From positions 64,001-128,000 of the forward strand of contig JBBHKE010000790.1 in the NCBI GenBank assembly GCA_037447655.1: a stretch of DNA of 64,000 nt. Direction: 5' to 3'. Below the pieces are notes generated by a model. The model saw nothing but the letters and a program-made list of their open reading frames with translations, ran no database searches and was not told where the DNA came from. Position numbers and translations under genes: made by a program. The stretch is from Zygnema cylindricum (lineage: Eukaryota > Streptophyta > Zygnematophyceae > Zygnematales > Zygnemataceae). Positions 1 through 12,402 of the stretch are shown here, one piece after another; position 1 is the stretch's first letter, and each line of letters starts with the position of its first letter.

Positions 1-371
1 TGAAAAATTTCAGATGGATAAAGCTAACAGTTGTACAACTCTAATGGAGTTAAAGAAAAGAAGTGAGGGGAGTGAGGAAGAAAGAGTCATAGTCTTAGAC
101 GGGGAATTATCTCCTGAAGAACAAAAGTTCATGCAAACTCTTCCTTACAGGTAAGTAGTGGGAAGTCTAATCTATTTTATGAATTGTACCCCGCAGGATT
201 TAGCTGCACCTGTAGGAGTGCTTGGAAGAAGTCTAAATGCTCTCACAAAGAGGGATTGGGAGGCAGCTAAAAGAGTCCTTAGATATTTGATACGAACTAG
301 GGATCTATAGTTGCATTTGAATGGGGAGAATACTGACATCAATACTTGCAGTGATGTCAGTTATGGTGAAG
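1..371 (+). pseudogene. Z reverse transcriptase C-terminus and RNase H start, broken
   Basis: Translation from the first base gives the linker of Copia reverse transcriptase (EKFQMDKANSCTT), then the segment matching SPEEQKFMQT and VGSLIYFMNC, and the RNase H start (CSDVSYG, normally WSDASYG). In-frame stops interrupt it after LPYR and after RTRDL. The same segments are intact in F at 43980-44340, which fixes identity and frame. The fragment ends where the LTR of element A begins. Confidence 0.8.
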
Positions 372-1406
372 TGAAACTCTGAGACCTCGATAAGTCCTCA
401 GAGTAAACAGCTTCCAAGAAGCCTCTAGAATAATCTTGACCCCTTTGTGTTTCAGCAAAAATAACTGCCACCCTAGCAGACAAAAACCCTGACCACCTGC
501 ACCCCTATGAAGGGAAGACTCCCTTGAGTCGATAGAAAAAAGAATCTCTGAATTTGCTCCCCTGAGCAGTAAGTTATGGAGGGTCAAAGTTGACCTTTTG
601 TACAGAAGCTTAATTTTTCTAAGTCCTATCTCTCTCACAGACTCTATCTACTGATGTATGGAACCAATCAGAATACAGTTCCGTACGCAAAAGTACAGCT
701 GCCGGTGTACTTTAGGTACAGACATTGTACGACATGGCCTAAATGTCGACACATGTCATATCCGAATTCGGTGCCAAAATCTCCGGAGATTCCACGATCC
801 AATGTAATTTCGCCACGCGTCATCCGATGTGGCGATGGCCACAAACCGCCAAAATCTTCTTCCGCGATCTCGGCGCTAATTCCGGCCGTCCGATTAAATC
901 AGGATTTAATCGTAGCCGTAATAAATACTTGCCCGACATTCGTTTCAATTAAGAAATAAATGCGCGGTATTGATTTTTTGTCCGTACCGTAATCCGTACT
1001 TTACACATTACCGGATCTATGTATCCCGTAATAAATTACAGTTAAATGATTAATCCTACGCATACATGTTAAAATAAATATCAAACTACATACTACGTAA
1101 CACTAGTCCTAGACTTAACGGCTAAGGCTACCGGCTATCTGCTGACTGCCGGCCGGTAGGTACAGGGATCAAATCCTGCGGCCGGCACATATATTTTAGA
1201 TAAAATAAACCCTTTAACTTATATAAACTTCCCGTAAACCTCTGGATAGCCTAGGTAGCCATGGCTCTAGCTCCCTCTCCAATTTCTCAGTGACTGCGAC
1301 AAGTTTGAGAGTTTGGAGAGAGAAGTTAGAGGTAGACTGCCTCGGCTTCTTTCTATATTTCTATTTAGACCTAGAAAATACTTAGAATGGACCATTAATT
1401 TCTACA
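372..1406 (-). repeat. 3' LTR of element A
   Basis: This 1035-bp LTR starts tgaaactctgag and ends tttctaca on the plus strand. It is bounded by a polypurine-tract complement (ctccccttatttt) and then RNase H. On its sense strand it has the family II landmarks: the AGCCATGGCT palindrome near the start, a GC-rich stem-loop at 1147-1187, ACGT-containing U3 motifs, and a CTCTCT/AGAGAG promoter palindrome. The palindrome region is partly deleted near 605-615 relative to other copies. Confidence 0.85.
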
Positions 1407-1887
1407 CTCCCCTTATTTTCTAGTCAATCTTTAATTTCAGACTGCACTTCTCCCTGTAGAAAATTAGCTTAGGGGAAGGCACAGGTTTGGTCATCATATC
1501 TGCTACCATCTCACTATCTGGTCTGTACTCTAAACTGATTATTTTGTTTTCTACTTTCTCTCTCACAAAGCTGAGTCTGATGTCCATGTGTTTGGCTTTA
1601 AAATGATGTTTAGGATTGGCAGAAATAGCAATTGCTGCCTGATTATCACAAAAAAAATTCTGCACACCACTCTTAAGTTGAACCAGCTCACCAAGCAAAG
1701 ACTTGACCCACATCAATTCTTTTACAGCAGAGCAAGAGGCCATATACTCAGCCTCCATGGTGGACTGAGCAATAACCTTTTGTTGTTTGCTACTCCAACA
1801 GCAAGCCCCATCACCCACATATAATACATATCCAGAAGTACATCTCCTCATCGGAGCATCACCATAACAGGCATCACTCCAAGTAGT
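1407..1887 (-). pseudogene. A RNase H C-terminal half
   Basis: Read on the minus strand, this encodes WSDACYGDAPMRR, the MEAEYMASC motif and CDNQAAIA, which hold the three acidic positions of Copia RNase H. The C-terminal KHHFKAKHMDI tail and the stop at 1420-1422 follow. The polypurine tract and LTR come next. The N-terminal side is cut at 1887, where element B inserted. The matching upstream part of the same gene resumes at 8510. The segment itself is open, but its reading frame now fuses into B's LTR. Confidence 0.85.
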
Positions 1888-3126
1888 TGCAACTCTGAGA
1901 CCTCCATAAGTCCTCAGAGTAGACAACTTCCAAGAAGCCTCTAGGATAATCCTCACCCCTTTGTGTTTCAGCTAAAATAACTGCCACCCTGGCAGACAAA
2001 AACCCTGACCACTTGCACCCCTGTGAAGGCAAGACTCCCCTGAGTCGATAGCAAAAAGAATCTCTGAATTTGCTCCCCTGAGCAGTAAGTTATGGAGGGT
2101 CAAAGTTGACCTTTTATACAGAAGCTCTCTGGGAGAGAGGGTCCAATCTTCTAAATTTTTCTAAGTCCTATCTCTCTCACAGACTCTATCTACTGATGTA
2201 CGAAACCAGTCAAAATTGAGTTCCGTACTCAAAAGTACAGCTGGCGGTGTACTTTAGGTACGGACATTGTACGACATGCCCTAAATGTCGACACATGTCA
2301 TATCCGGATTCGGTGCCATAATCTCCGGAGATTCCACGATCTTATGTAATTTCACCACGCGTCATCCGATGTGGCGATGGCCACAAACCGCCGAAATCTT
2401 CCTCCGCGATCTCGGCGCTAATTACGGCCGTCCGAGTAGAATGTAATTTAATCGTAGCCGTAATAAATACATGCGCGGTATTTGTTTCACTTACGAAACA
2501 AATGCGCGGTATTGATTCGTCATCCGTACCGTAATCCGTACCGGATCTATGTATAACGTAATCGATTATAGTTAAATGAATTATCGTACGTATACATATT
2601 TAACTACACCGCCAATCGCTATTAGAGTCAAGGATTAAATAGCGTCAAAAAAAAATTAGCGTTATTGATTCTAATTTAGCACCTGAGACGTGGCAGATTA
2701 TGGTCCACCTACTTAAATAGCGTTATTAATTGTATTTCAGGTTTTTTTTTTTTAAAAAAGGGCACCGAATTGGCGTTATATACTCTAATAGCGATTGGCG
2801 GTGTAGTTATCAAACTACATACTACGTAATATTAATCCTAGTCTTAACGGCTAACGCCACCGGCTAATTCCTGTCTACCGGCCGCTAGGTACAAGGATCA
2901 ATTCCTGTCGCCGGCACATACCTTTTAAATAAATAAACCCTAACTAATATAAATTTCCCGTAAACCTCAGGATAGCCTAGGTAGCCATGGCTCTAGCTTC
3001 CTCTTCAATTTCTCAGTGACTTCAACAAGTTTGAGAGTTGGAGAGAGAAGTTAGAGATAGACTGCCTCGGCTTTTTTATTTCTTTTTAGACCTAGAAAAT
3101 ACTTTAAAAGACCATTAATTTCTACA
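1888..3126 (-). repeat. 3' LTR of element B, carrying a MITE
   Basis: The LTR begins tgcaactctgag and ends tttctaca. Its length of 1239 bp exceeds the family's roughly 1040 bp because of a 197-bp inverted-repeat insertion at 2607-2803 plus one duplicated TA. Without the insert it aligns with the 5' LTR at 7475-8509 throughout. It is followed by the polypurine tract complement at 3127-3139. Confidence 0.85.
2607..2803. mobile_element. 197-bp MITE with 22-bp perfect TIRs, TA target site
   Basis: The insert starts CACCGCCAATCGCTATTAGA and ends with its exact reverse complement (22 bp in total). TA lies on both sides (2605-2606 and 2804-2805). The empty site is visible in B's other LTR, where taac-ta-gttatc is uninterrupted near 8190. 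There is no coding capacity, and the interior is AT-rich with repeats of the terminal motif. The termini resemble those of the two larger elements at 30862-31902. TA targets fit Tc1/mariner-like transposition, but the termini are not typical Stowaway, so the superfamily is open. Confidence 0.9.
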
Positions 3127-3139
3127 CTCCCCTTATTTT

Positions 3140-6100
3140 CTAGTCAATCTTTAATTTCAGACCACACTTTTCCCTGCAGAAAATTAGCTTAGGGGAAGGC
3201 ACAGGTTTGGTCATCATATCTGCTACCATCTCACTATCTGGTCGGTACTCTAAACTGATTATTTTGTTTTCTACTTTCTCTCTAACAAAGCTGAGTCTAA
3301 TGTCCATGTGTTTAGCTTTAAAATGATGTTTAGGATTGGCAGAAATAGCGATTGCAGCCTGATTATCACAAAAAAAATTCTGCACACCACTCTTAAGGTG
3401 ACCAAGCTCACCAAGCAAAGACTTGACCCACATCAATTTTTTTACAACAGAGCAAGAGGCCATATACTCAGCCTCCATGGTGGACTGAGCAATAAATTTT
3501 TGTTGTTTGCTACTCCAACAGCAAGCCCCATCACCCACATATAATACATATCCAGAAGTGCATCTCCTCATAGGAGCATCACCATAACTAGCATCGCTCC
3601 AAGTAGTGATGTCAGTAATCTCCCCACCCAAATGCACCCATAGATCCCTAGTTCCTATCAAGTATCTAAAAACTCTCTTAGGTGCCTCCCAATCCTTCTT
3701 AGTGGGAGCATTTAGACTTCTACTCAGCACTCCTACAGCTGCAGCTAAATCCGGCCGGGTATAATTCATAAAATAGATTACACTTCCCACTACTTGCCTG
3801 TAAGGAATAGTCTGCATGAACTTCTGTTCTTCTGGAGATAATTTCTCTTCTAAGACTATGACTCCTTCTTCCTCACTCCCCTCACTTCCCTTCTTCAACT
3901 CCATTGGAGTTGTACAACTATTAGCTTTATCCATTTGAAATTTTTCAAGCATGTTCTATATTGCTTCCTTTTGAGTCAATCTTATAATTTTTCTTTTTCG
4001 GTCTCTCTCCCCTTGAATTCCCAAAATATATTTTGCTCCACCCATATCCTTCATTTCAAATCTCCTCTTAAGATCAGTTTTCTGTTTATTATTTTTTTCC
4101 ATTGATTTACTTAAAACAAGCAAATCATCAACATAAATTGCAATGAATATGATACCTTCCTCATCTTCAAAAACATAGATTGAGTGATCTGAGCTGATCC
4201 GGATATATCCCAGACCGGTAGAAACTCATCAAGCTTCTTATTCCACTGTCGAGGCGCCTGTTTCAAACCATAAAGAGATTTAATCTGCCGGCATACCTTA
4301 CTCTCCTCTCCTTCCTCCACAAACCTTTCGGGTTGTCGCATGAAGATCTCCTCTTCCAATTCTCTGTGCAAAAAGGCTGTCTTGATGTCCATCTGGTGCA
4401 CTTTCATGTCTTGCGCTGCTGCCAGGCTGAGAAGTATGCGGACGGAGGGAAATCTGACAACCGAGGCAAAGGTTTCCTCGTAGCCAATTCCCTCATTTTG
4501 TGTAAATCCCTTTGCCACTAATCGTGCCTTGTAGCGCTCGATTGTGTTATCTGGGTTCAGTTTTAATTTGAAAACCCACTTACAACTGATTGGTTTTCGG
4601 TTAGGTGGACAATCCACCAGCTCCGAAGTATCGGCTTCCATAATTGAGGCCATCTCCTCATTGACGGCTGTCTTCCACCGATTTCTTTTTGGACAAGTCA
4701 TTGCCTCTCCATAAGTTTGAGGTTTATCTTGATGAGATAGTTTAGTTACCTTGTTATTAACGTGTTTTTCTTGTAGTCTTTTGCTACTTCTCCTTCCCCC
4801 CTCAAAATCTGAGGCCGGAATAGATGGTTTCGTGGATTCTTTCGAACAAACTCGGCTTCTCCCCTTTCCCTTGATTCCGAATCAATTTCCACCACGTCTT
4901 CGGCTTCAAGTAGAGTTTTCACTAGAGTTTCCACAGCTGAGTCCTTTTCGGTCTGATTTGTTCCTACAAGAATGTCATCTTCTCTAAAACCTGGATAGTT
5001 AGGAAGATCAAAGTCATCAGAATTTTCTGACTCAAATCTGATTTTTAGTGACTTCGTATATTTGAAGGGATCCACAGACTTTCCTTCATCCATGACTACT
5101 AGATGCTTTACTAAGATTATATCTTCCCTTTTTAGATCATAAACTGTATATCCTTTAACATCTTCATCATATCCTAATAAGTATCCCGGTTTTCCTTAGG
5201 GATCTAGCTTCCAATTGGACCGATCATTATCTAGACTGAACACTTGACTGCCAAAAACCTTTAAGTGAGATATGTCTGGTTTCCAGCCTGTCTATCTCTC
5301 ATAAGGTGTTTGATCTTTTATAGCTGAAGTAAGAACTCTATTTTTGAGGTAATTAGCACAGTTCATTGCTTCTGCCCAAAACCTTTTTCCTATCTTTTTA
5401 TCTGACAACATACTTCTAGCACTATCACTTAGTGTTCTATTTAACCTTTCAGTTACCCCATTCTATTCCGGATTTTCTGGAACTGTCTTTTGGTGTTGAA
5501 CCCCATCTTCCCTCAAAAAATCCTCAAACTGGTTAGAAGTATACTCTCCACCATTGTCACTCCTTACTCTCTTGATTGGAGTTTCATGGAGTTTTTCGCT
5601 CCATGCTTTATATTGTCTAAAACAGTCCTCAGCTTCTGACTTGTTTTTCAAAAAATATACTCGGGAATACCGAGACCAATCATCAGTTATAGTCATCATA
5701 AATCTCTTCCCCCCCGGTGAGGGCACTCTAGCCGGTCCCCAAATATCTGTGTGTACTAGATCTAGAAGTTTTTCTCCCTTGTAGGTGGCTGTTTTTGGAA
5801 AGGGTAATCTGTGTGCTTTACCTTGAGCACACCCACTACAATCACTTATATCATCACTCTCACTGAACTGAATCCCTTCCACCACTCCCATCTTTTTCAT
5901 CTCTCTTAACTTATCTAGATTCACATGCCCAAGCCTCTTATGCCACATCATAATATCATGAACACCAGCATAATAAAGTTTCTTCGTTTCATTACTTAAG
6001 ATCAGCCTAAACATCCCATGGCTACCTTTCTCAGCAATGAAATAGACATCCTCCTCAAAACTAGCAGTAAAGACTCCTTCCCTAGTGCTAGTGAAAAAAC

Positions 6101-6361
6101 CCTTATCATCTATACTGATGTAGAGATAAGATTTTTGTTCAGCTCCGGAATAAACAATACATCGGAGAATGTTAATATGGATGTCTTTCCTTCTACTAAC
6201 ACTTTCAGATCTACCGATCCTACAAGAGTAGTGGTGACTATCCTCCCATCCCCGTACTCTATCTCTACGGTGGGAATCTTTCATATCATAGTGAACAGGT
6301 GCCTATCCTTACACATGTGCATGGAGGCACCTGAATCTATAATCCAGCCCGCTTCACCTTT
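3140..6361 (-). pseudogene. B pol: protease, integrase, reverse transcriptase, RNase H
   Basis: Order on the minus strand: DSGAS protease motif near 6330; integrase HHCC (WHKRLGHV, CSGCAQGK) and D,D (HTDIWGP, SDNGGEY) between 6284 and 5463; the integrase C-terminal region to about 4746; reverse transcriptase 4701-3900; and a fully open RNase H block at 3952-3140 with SDAS, MEAEY and CDNQ. Breaks include a stop in the NPEQNGV motif at about 5465, a frameshift near 4200 that spoils the region before YVDD, and several frame changes between integrase and reverse transcriptase. No product beyond fragments is expected. Confidence 0.82.
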
Positions 6362-7494
6362 CAATCCACCGTAAGCACATTTCTGCCTTCGTGGAATTTC
6401 AACCTCATATTTGCCTCCAACTCCTTATGCAAAAGGAGCTCATCGTCTTCGTCGTCGGATTCCGCCTCAAGTACCTGTGTGACAAGGGCCTTTTTCTTTC
6501 CTCTCGCGGTACCACCGGTCTGCCCCTCCTTTAACCGAAGCTCGGTTTGCTTAGTGCACTCTGCCATATAGTGCCCCGGTTTCTTACAAAAATGACATAA
6601 ACCTTTGGGAGCCCTTGGTTCGAACTCGTCAGCGTGTTTTTTCTGCTCCCTACCCCATAGTTTCCGATTGGTTTCCTGGAATCTTTGTTCCTCCAATAGG
6701 TCGCTGTTGCCAAGGCTTGGCCACTCTTTCCTCCCCTTCGGATCTCAATCGTATTCTCTCGAACGAGAATCATCCCTTCCAATGAGTTCCATATCCACCT
6801 TGAGTCCGACAAGTCTTGCACACGGTTGACTATGTTCTCGAACTCATCAGGTAACTTCATCAGTAAACAGTTAACCTTTTCTTTATCACTAAAAAATTTT
6901 CGTGCACTCTCTAACTCCATGAAGAGTGTAGTAAGCTCATTGCAAAAATCCAACATATTTCCCCTTTTGTATACATACTCCTTAACTTTCTGATCAGCCA
7001 ACTGTTGTTGCTGAATCGTACCACTTCAGTACATCTCTATGAGAGCCATCCAAAGATCGAATCCCCTTTCTCCCTGCAAATGAAAACATGCAAGTCCTTG
7101 AGTGAGATGGCGTAGGATGAAGTGCTTTTCCGCCATATTGTTGAAGTCCCAGGTTTCAGTATCATTCTCCTCGTTCGTCGGAATAGGTGACATGAATGCC
7201 GAACCAGTTGCTATTTGTGTGGTCGCCTCCTTCTCCTTTCCTTTGTCCACCACCTCTCCTTCTTTTGTTTCCTCCGTTGAAGGTGAATCCTCTTTCCTGG
7301 TGAATCTGCTTCCTCCAAACCCGGGAGGAATTCGAAGACTTGATGGACGCCTCAATCATCCACTCACTATCCCCCAAAACCTTTTTTTCGCATAAAGCTC
7401 CTATCATCATACTTTCCCTGTATATGAAGCCAGTTCCATTAAAGATTGGTACCCTAGAGGGTGGGCCCATAACTTGAAACTCTGAGACCTCCAT
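6362..7494 (-). pseudogene. B gag, frameshifted
   Basis: The start codon at 7494-7492 lies inside the 5' LTR. It reads MEVSEFQ, then VMGPPSRVP through the primer-binding site. A run of A's near 7380 breaks the frame (LCEKKVLG instead of LCEKRFWG). Downstream are the TWDFNNMA, IQQQQL and LPDEFENIVNRVQ blocks of capsid and a CCHC knuckle (CHFCKKPGHYMAEC) near 6590. An acidic spacer precedes protease. Copia Gag forms the cytoplasmic particle that packages the RNA, but this copy cannot make a full one. Confidence 0.8.
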
Positions 7495-8509
7495 AAGTGT
7501 TAGAGTTGACAGCTTCCAAGAAGCCTCTAGGATAATCTTGACCCCTTTGTGTTTCAGCAAAAAGAACTGCCACCCTAGCAGATAAAAACTCTGACCACCT
7601 GCACCCCTGTGAGGCAAGACTCCCCTGAGTCAATAGCAAAAATAATCTCTGAATTTGCTCCCCTGAGCAGTAAGTTATGGAGGGTCAAAGTTGACCTTTT
7701 GTACAGAAGCTCTCTGGGAGAGAGGGTCCTATCTCCTAATTTTTCTAAGTCCTATCTCTCTCACAGACTATATCTACTGATGTACGGAACTAATCAGAAT
7801 AAAGTTCCGTACGCAAAAGTACAATTGCCGGTGTACTTTATGTACGAACATTGTACGACATGGCCCAAATGTCGACACATGTCATATTCGGATTCGGTGT
7901 CATGATCTCCGGAGATTCCACGATCCAATGTAATTGCGCCACGCGTCATCCGATGTGGCGATGGCCACAAACCGCCGAAATCGTCTTCCGCGATCTCGAC
8001 GCTAATTCCGACCGTCCGATTAGAATCTAATTTAATCGTAGCCGTAATAAATACATGCGCGGTATTCGTTTCACTTACGGAATAAATGCGCGGTATTGAT
8101 TTTTCATCCGTACCGTAATTCGTACCAGATCTATGTATCACGTAATCAATTATAGTTAAATGAATTATCGTATGTATACATATTTAACTAGTTATCAAAC
8201 TACATACTACGTAATATTAATCCTAGTCTTAACGGCTAAGGCTACCAGCTAATTCCTGTCTGCTGGCCGGTAGGTACAAGGATCAATTCTTGTCGCCGGC
8301 ACATACCTTTTAAATAAATAAACCCTAACTAATATAAATTTCCCGTAAACCTCAGGATAGCCTAGGTAGCCATGGCTCTAGCTTCCTCTTCAATTTCTCA
8401 GTGACTGCAACAAGTTTGAGAGTTGGAGAGAGAAGTTAGAGATAGACTGCCTCTGCTTCTTTATTTCTTTTTAGACCTAGAAAATACTTTTAATCCATTC
8501 GTTTATACA
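7475..8509 (-). repeat. 5' LTR of element B
   Basis: This 1035-bp LTR begins tgaaactctgag, directly after the primer-binding-site complement tgggcccataact. It ends ...gtttataca, a mutated form of the usual aatttctaca. It is followed by the target duplication ctagt and element A's RNase H. Confidence 0.85.
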
Positions 8510-11252
8510 CTAGTGATGTTAGTATTCTCCCCACCCAAATGCAACCATAGATCCCTAGTTCCTATCATATATCTAAGGACTCTCTTAGCTACCTCCCAAT
8601 CCTTCTTAGTGGGAGCATTTAGACTTCTACTCAGCACTCCTACAGCTGCAGCTAAATCCGGCCGGGTACAATTCATAAAATAGATTAGACTTCCCACTAC
8701 TTGCCTGTAAGGAATAGTCTGCATGAACTTCTGTTCTTCAGGAGATAATTCCTTCTCTAAGACTATGACTCCTTCTTCCTCACTCCCCTCACTTCCTTAT
8801 TTCAACTCCATTGGAGTTCGACAACTATTAGCTTTATCCAATTGAAATTTTTCAAGCATGTTCCCTATTGCTTCCTTTTGAGTCAGTTTTATAATTTTCC
8901 TTTTTCGGTCTCTCTCTACTTGAATTCCCAAAATGTATCTTGCTTCTCCCATATCCTTCATTTCAAATCTTCCCTTAAGATCGGTTTTCAGTTTGTAAAT
9001 TTTTTCCATTGATTTACTTAAAACAAGCAAATCATCAACATAAATTGCAATAAATATAAGACCTTCCTCATCTTCGAAAACATAGATTGAGTGATCTGAG
9101 CTGATCTGAATATATCCCAGACCGGTAAGAAACTCATCAAGCTTCTTATTCCATTGTTGAGGCGCCTGTTTCAAACCATAAAGAGATTTAATTAGCCGGC
9201 ATACCTTACTCTCCTCTTCTTCCTCCACAAAAACTTCGGTTTGTCGCATGAAGATCTCCTCTTCCAATTCTCCATGCAAAAAGGCTCTGTTGATGTCCAT
9301 CTGATGCACTTCCATGTCTTCGGCCGCTGCTAAACTGAGAAGTATGTGGACGGAGAGAAATCTGACCACCGGGGCAAAGGTTTCCTCGTAGTCGATTCCT
9401 TCCTTTTGTGTAAATCCCTTTGCCACTAATCTGGCCTTGTAGCGCTCGATTGTGTTATCTGGGTTCAATTTTAATTTGAAGACCCACTTACAACTGATTG
9501 GTTTTCGGTTAGGTGGACAATCCACCAGCTCCCAAGTATCGGCTACCATGATTGAAGCCATTTCCTCATTGATGGCGTCTTCCACCGGTTTCTTTTTGGA
9601 CAAGTCATCGCCTCTCCATAAGTTTGAGGTTCATCTTGATGAGATAGTTTAGTTACCTTCTTATTAACCTGTTTTTCTTGCAGTCTTTTGCTACTTCTCC
9701 TCCCCCCCTCAAAATCTGAGGCCGGAATAGATGGTTCTCGTGGATTCTTTCGAACAAACTCGGCTTCTCCCCTATCTCTTGATTCCTAATCAATTTCCAC
9801 CACGTCTTCCGCTTCGAGTAGAGTTGTCACTCGAGTTTCCACAGCCGAGTCCTTTTCGGTCTGATTTGTTCCTGCAAGAATGTCATCTTCTCTAAAACCT
9901 GGATAGTTAGGAAGCTCAAAGTCATCGGAATTTCCTGACTCAAATCTGATTTTTACTGACTTCGTATATTTGAAGGGATCCACAGACTTTCCTTCATCCA
10001 TAACTACTAGATGCTTTACTAAGATTATATCTTCCCTTTTAAGATCATAAACTCTATATCCTTTAACATCCTCATCATATCCTAATAAGTATCCCGGTTT
10101 TCCTTTAGGATCTAGCTTCCAATTGGACTGATCAGTATCTAGACTGAACACTTGACTGCCGAAAACCTTTAAGTGAGATATGTCTGGTTTCCGGCCTGTC
10201 CATCTCTCATAAGGTGTTTGATCTTTTATAGCTGAAGTAAGAACTTCATTTTTGAGGTAATTAGCACAGTTCATTGCTTCTACCCAAAACCTTTTTCCTA
10301 TCTTTTTATCCGACAACATAGTTCTAGCACTATCACTTAGTATTCTATTTAACCTTTCAGCTACCCCATTCTGTTCCGGATTTTATGGAACTGTCTTTTG
10401 GTGTTGGACCCCATCTTCCCTCAGAAAATCCTCAAACATGTTAGAAGTATACTCTCCACCATTGTCACTCCTTACTCTCTTGATTGGATTTTCATGGAGT
10501 TTTTCGCTCCATGCTTTATATTGACTAAAACATTCCTGAGCTTCTGACTTGTTTTTCAAAAAATACACCCGGGAATACCGAGACCAATCATCAGTTATAG
10601 TCATCATAAATCTCTTCCTCCCCGGTGAGGGCACTCTAGCCGGTCCCCAAACATATGTGTGTACTAGATCTAGATTTTTTTCTCCCTTATAGGTGGCTGT
10701 TTTAGAAAAGGGTAATCTGTGTGATTTACCTTGAGCACATCCACTACAATCACTAATATCATCATTCTCACTGAACTGAATCCCTTCCACCACTCCCATC
10801 TTTTTCATCTCTCTTAACTTATCTAGATTCACATGCCCAAGCCTCTTATGCCACATCATAATATCATGAACACCAGTATAATAAAATTTCTTCTTTTCAT
10901 TACTTAAGATCAGCCTAAACATCCCATGTCTACCTTTCTCAGCAATGAAATAGACATCCTCCTCAAAACTAGCAGTAAAGACTCCTTCCCTAATGCTAGT
11001 GAAAAAACCCTTATCATCTTATAGAGATGTAGAGATAAGATTTTTGTTCAGCTCTGGAATAAACAATACATCGGAGAATGTTAATATGGATGTCTTTCAT
11101 TCTACTAACACTTTCAAATCTACTGATCCCACAAGAGTAGTGGTGACTATCCTCCCATCTCCGTACTCTATCCCTACGTTGGTAATCTTTTTTATCTTAG
11201 TGAACAGGTGTCTATCCTTACACATGTGTATGGAGGCACCTGAATCTACAAT
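8510..11252 (-). pseudogene. A pol: protease, integrase, reverse transcriptase
   Basis: This continues element A beyond B. Reverse transcriptase is the best part: 268 open codons at 9603-8797 with YKARLVAKGFTQ, QMDINRAFL and IYVDDLLVLSKS. Integrase covers about 10922-9786 with WHKRLGHV, CSGCAQGK, and D motifs in HTYVWGP (the first Asp is changed to Tyr) and SDNGGEY. Protease DSGAS is near 11240, immediately after an amber codon at 11253-11255 that ends gag. Frameshifts near 9590, 10380 and 11020 break the polyprotein. Confidence 0.82.
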
Positions 11253-12402
11253 CTAGCGTGCTTCACCTTTCAATCCACCGTAAGCACATTTCTGCATTCG
11301 TGGAATTTCGACCTCATTTTTCGCCTCCAACTCCTCAATCAAAAGGAGCTCATCGTCCTCGTCCTCGGATTCCGCCTCAAGTACCTCTGTGACAAGGGCC
11401 TTTTTCTTTCCTCTCAGGGTACCACCGATCTGCCCCTCCTTTAACCGAAGCTCGGTTAGCTTAGTGCACTCTGCCATATAGTGCCCCGGTTTCTTACAAA
11501 AATGACATAAACCTTTGGGAGCCCTAGGTTCGAACGCGTCGGCCTGTTTTTTCTGCTCCCTACCCCAATAGTTTTCGACCGGTTTTCAGGAATCCTTGTT
11601 CCTCCAATCAGTCGCTATTGCCAAGGCTTGGCCACTCTTTCCTCCCCTTCGGATCTCAATTATATTCTCTCAAACGAGAATCATCCTTACCACTGAGTTC
11701 CATATCCACCTTGAGTCCGGCAAGTCTTGCACACGGTTGACTATGTCTCGAACTCATTAGGTAACTTCATCAGTAAACAGTTAACCTTTTCTTTTTCACT
11801 AAAATCTTTTCCCGCACTGTGTAGCTCCATGAAGAGTGTAGCAAGCTCATTGCAAAAATCCACATATTTCCCCCTTTGTAAACATACTCCTTAACTTTCT
11901 GATCAGCCAACTGTTGTTGCTGAATCGTACCACTTCGGTACATCTCTATGAGAGCCATCCAAAGATCGGATGCCCTTTCTACCTGCAAATGGGGACATGG
12001 AAGTCCTTGAGTGAGATGGCGTAGGATGAAGTGCTTTGCCGCCATATTGTTGAAGTCCCAGGTTTTAGTATCATTCTCCTCGTTCCTCGGAATAGGTGAC
12101 ATGAATGTCGAACTAGTTGCTATTGGTGTGGTCGTCTCCTTCTCCTTTCCTTTGTCCACCACCTCTCCTTCTTTTGTTTCCTCCGTTGAAGGTGGATCCT
12201 CTTTCTTGGTGAATCTGGTTCCTCCAAACCCTGGAGGAATTCCAAGACTTGATGTACGCCCCAACCGTCCACTCACTATCCCCCAAAACCTTTTTTCGTA
12301 TAGAGCTCCTATGATCATACTTTCCCAATATATGAAGCGAGTTCCATTAAAGATTGGTACCCTAGAGGGTGGGCCCATAACCTGCAACTCTGAGTCCTCC
12401 AG
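11253..12402 (-). pseudogene. A gag, start codon lost, ends at amber before protease
   Basis: The usual LTR-internal ATGGAGG is CTGGAGG here (about 12400), so the first in-frame ATG is the one inside the primer-binding site. From there VMGPPSRVPIFNG and KHFILRHLTQGL run open to about 11770, then the frame shifts. The CCHC knuckle is near 11490. The last frame (11477-11253) runs through LLIEELEAKNEVEIP to a TAG directly before IVDSGAS. D and M have the same TAG, so it may be an ancestral gag-pol boundary rather than decay. Confidence 0.8.

Larger units (their letters stand above)
1888..8509 (-). mobile_element. Copia element B (family II), inserted in A
   Basis: B is a full-length minus-strand element with its 3' LTR at 1888-3126, internal region at 3127-7474 and 5' LTR at 7475-8509. 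The flanks are gtagt (1883-1887) and ctagt (8510-8514), a 4-of-5 target duplication. Removing B rejoins A's RNase H (DIT to TTWSDA), which confirms the nesting. Gag and pol contain frameshifts and stops. Confidence 0.87.
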
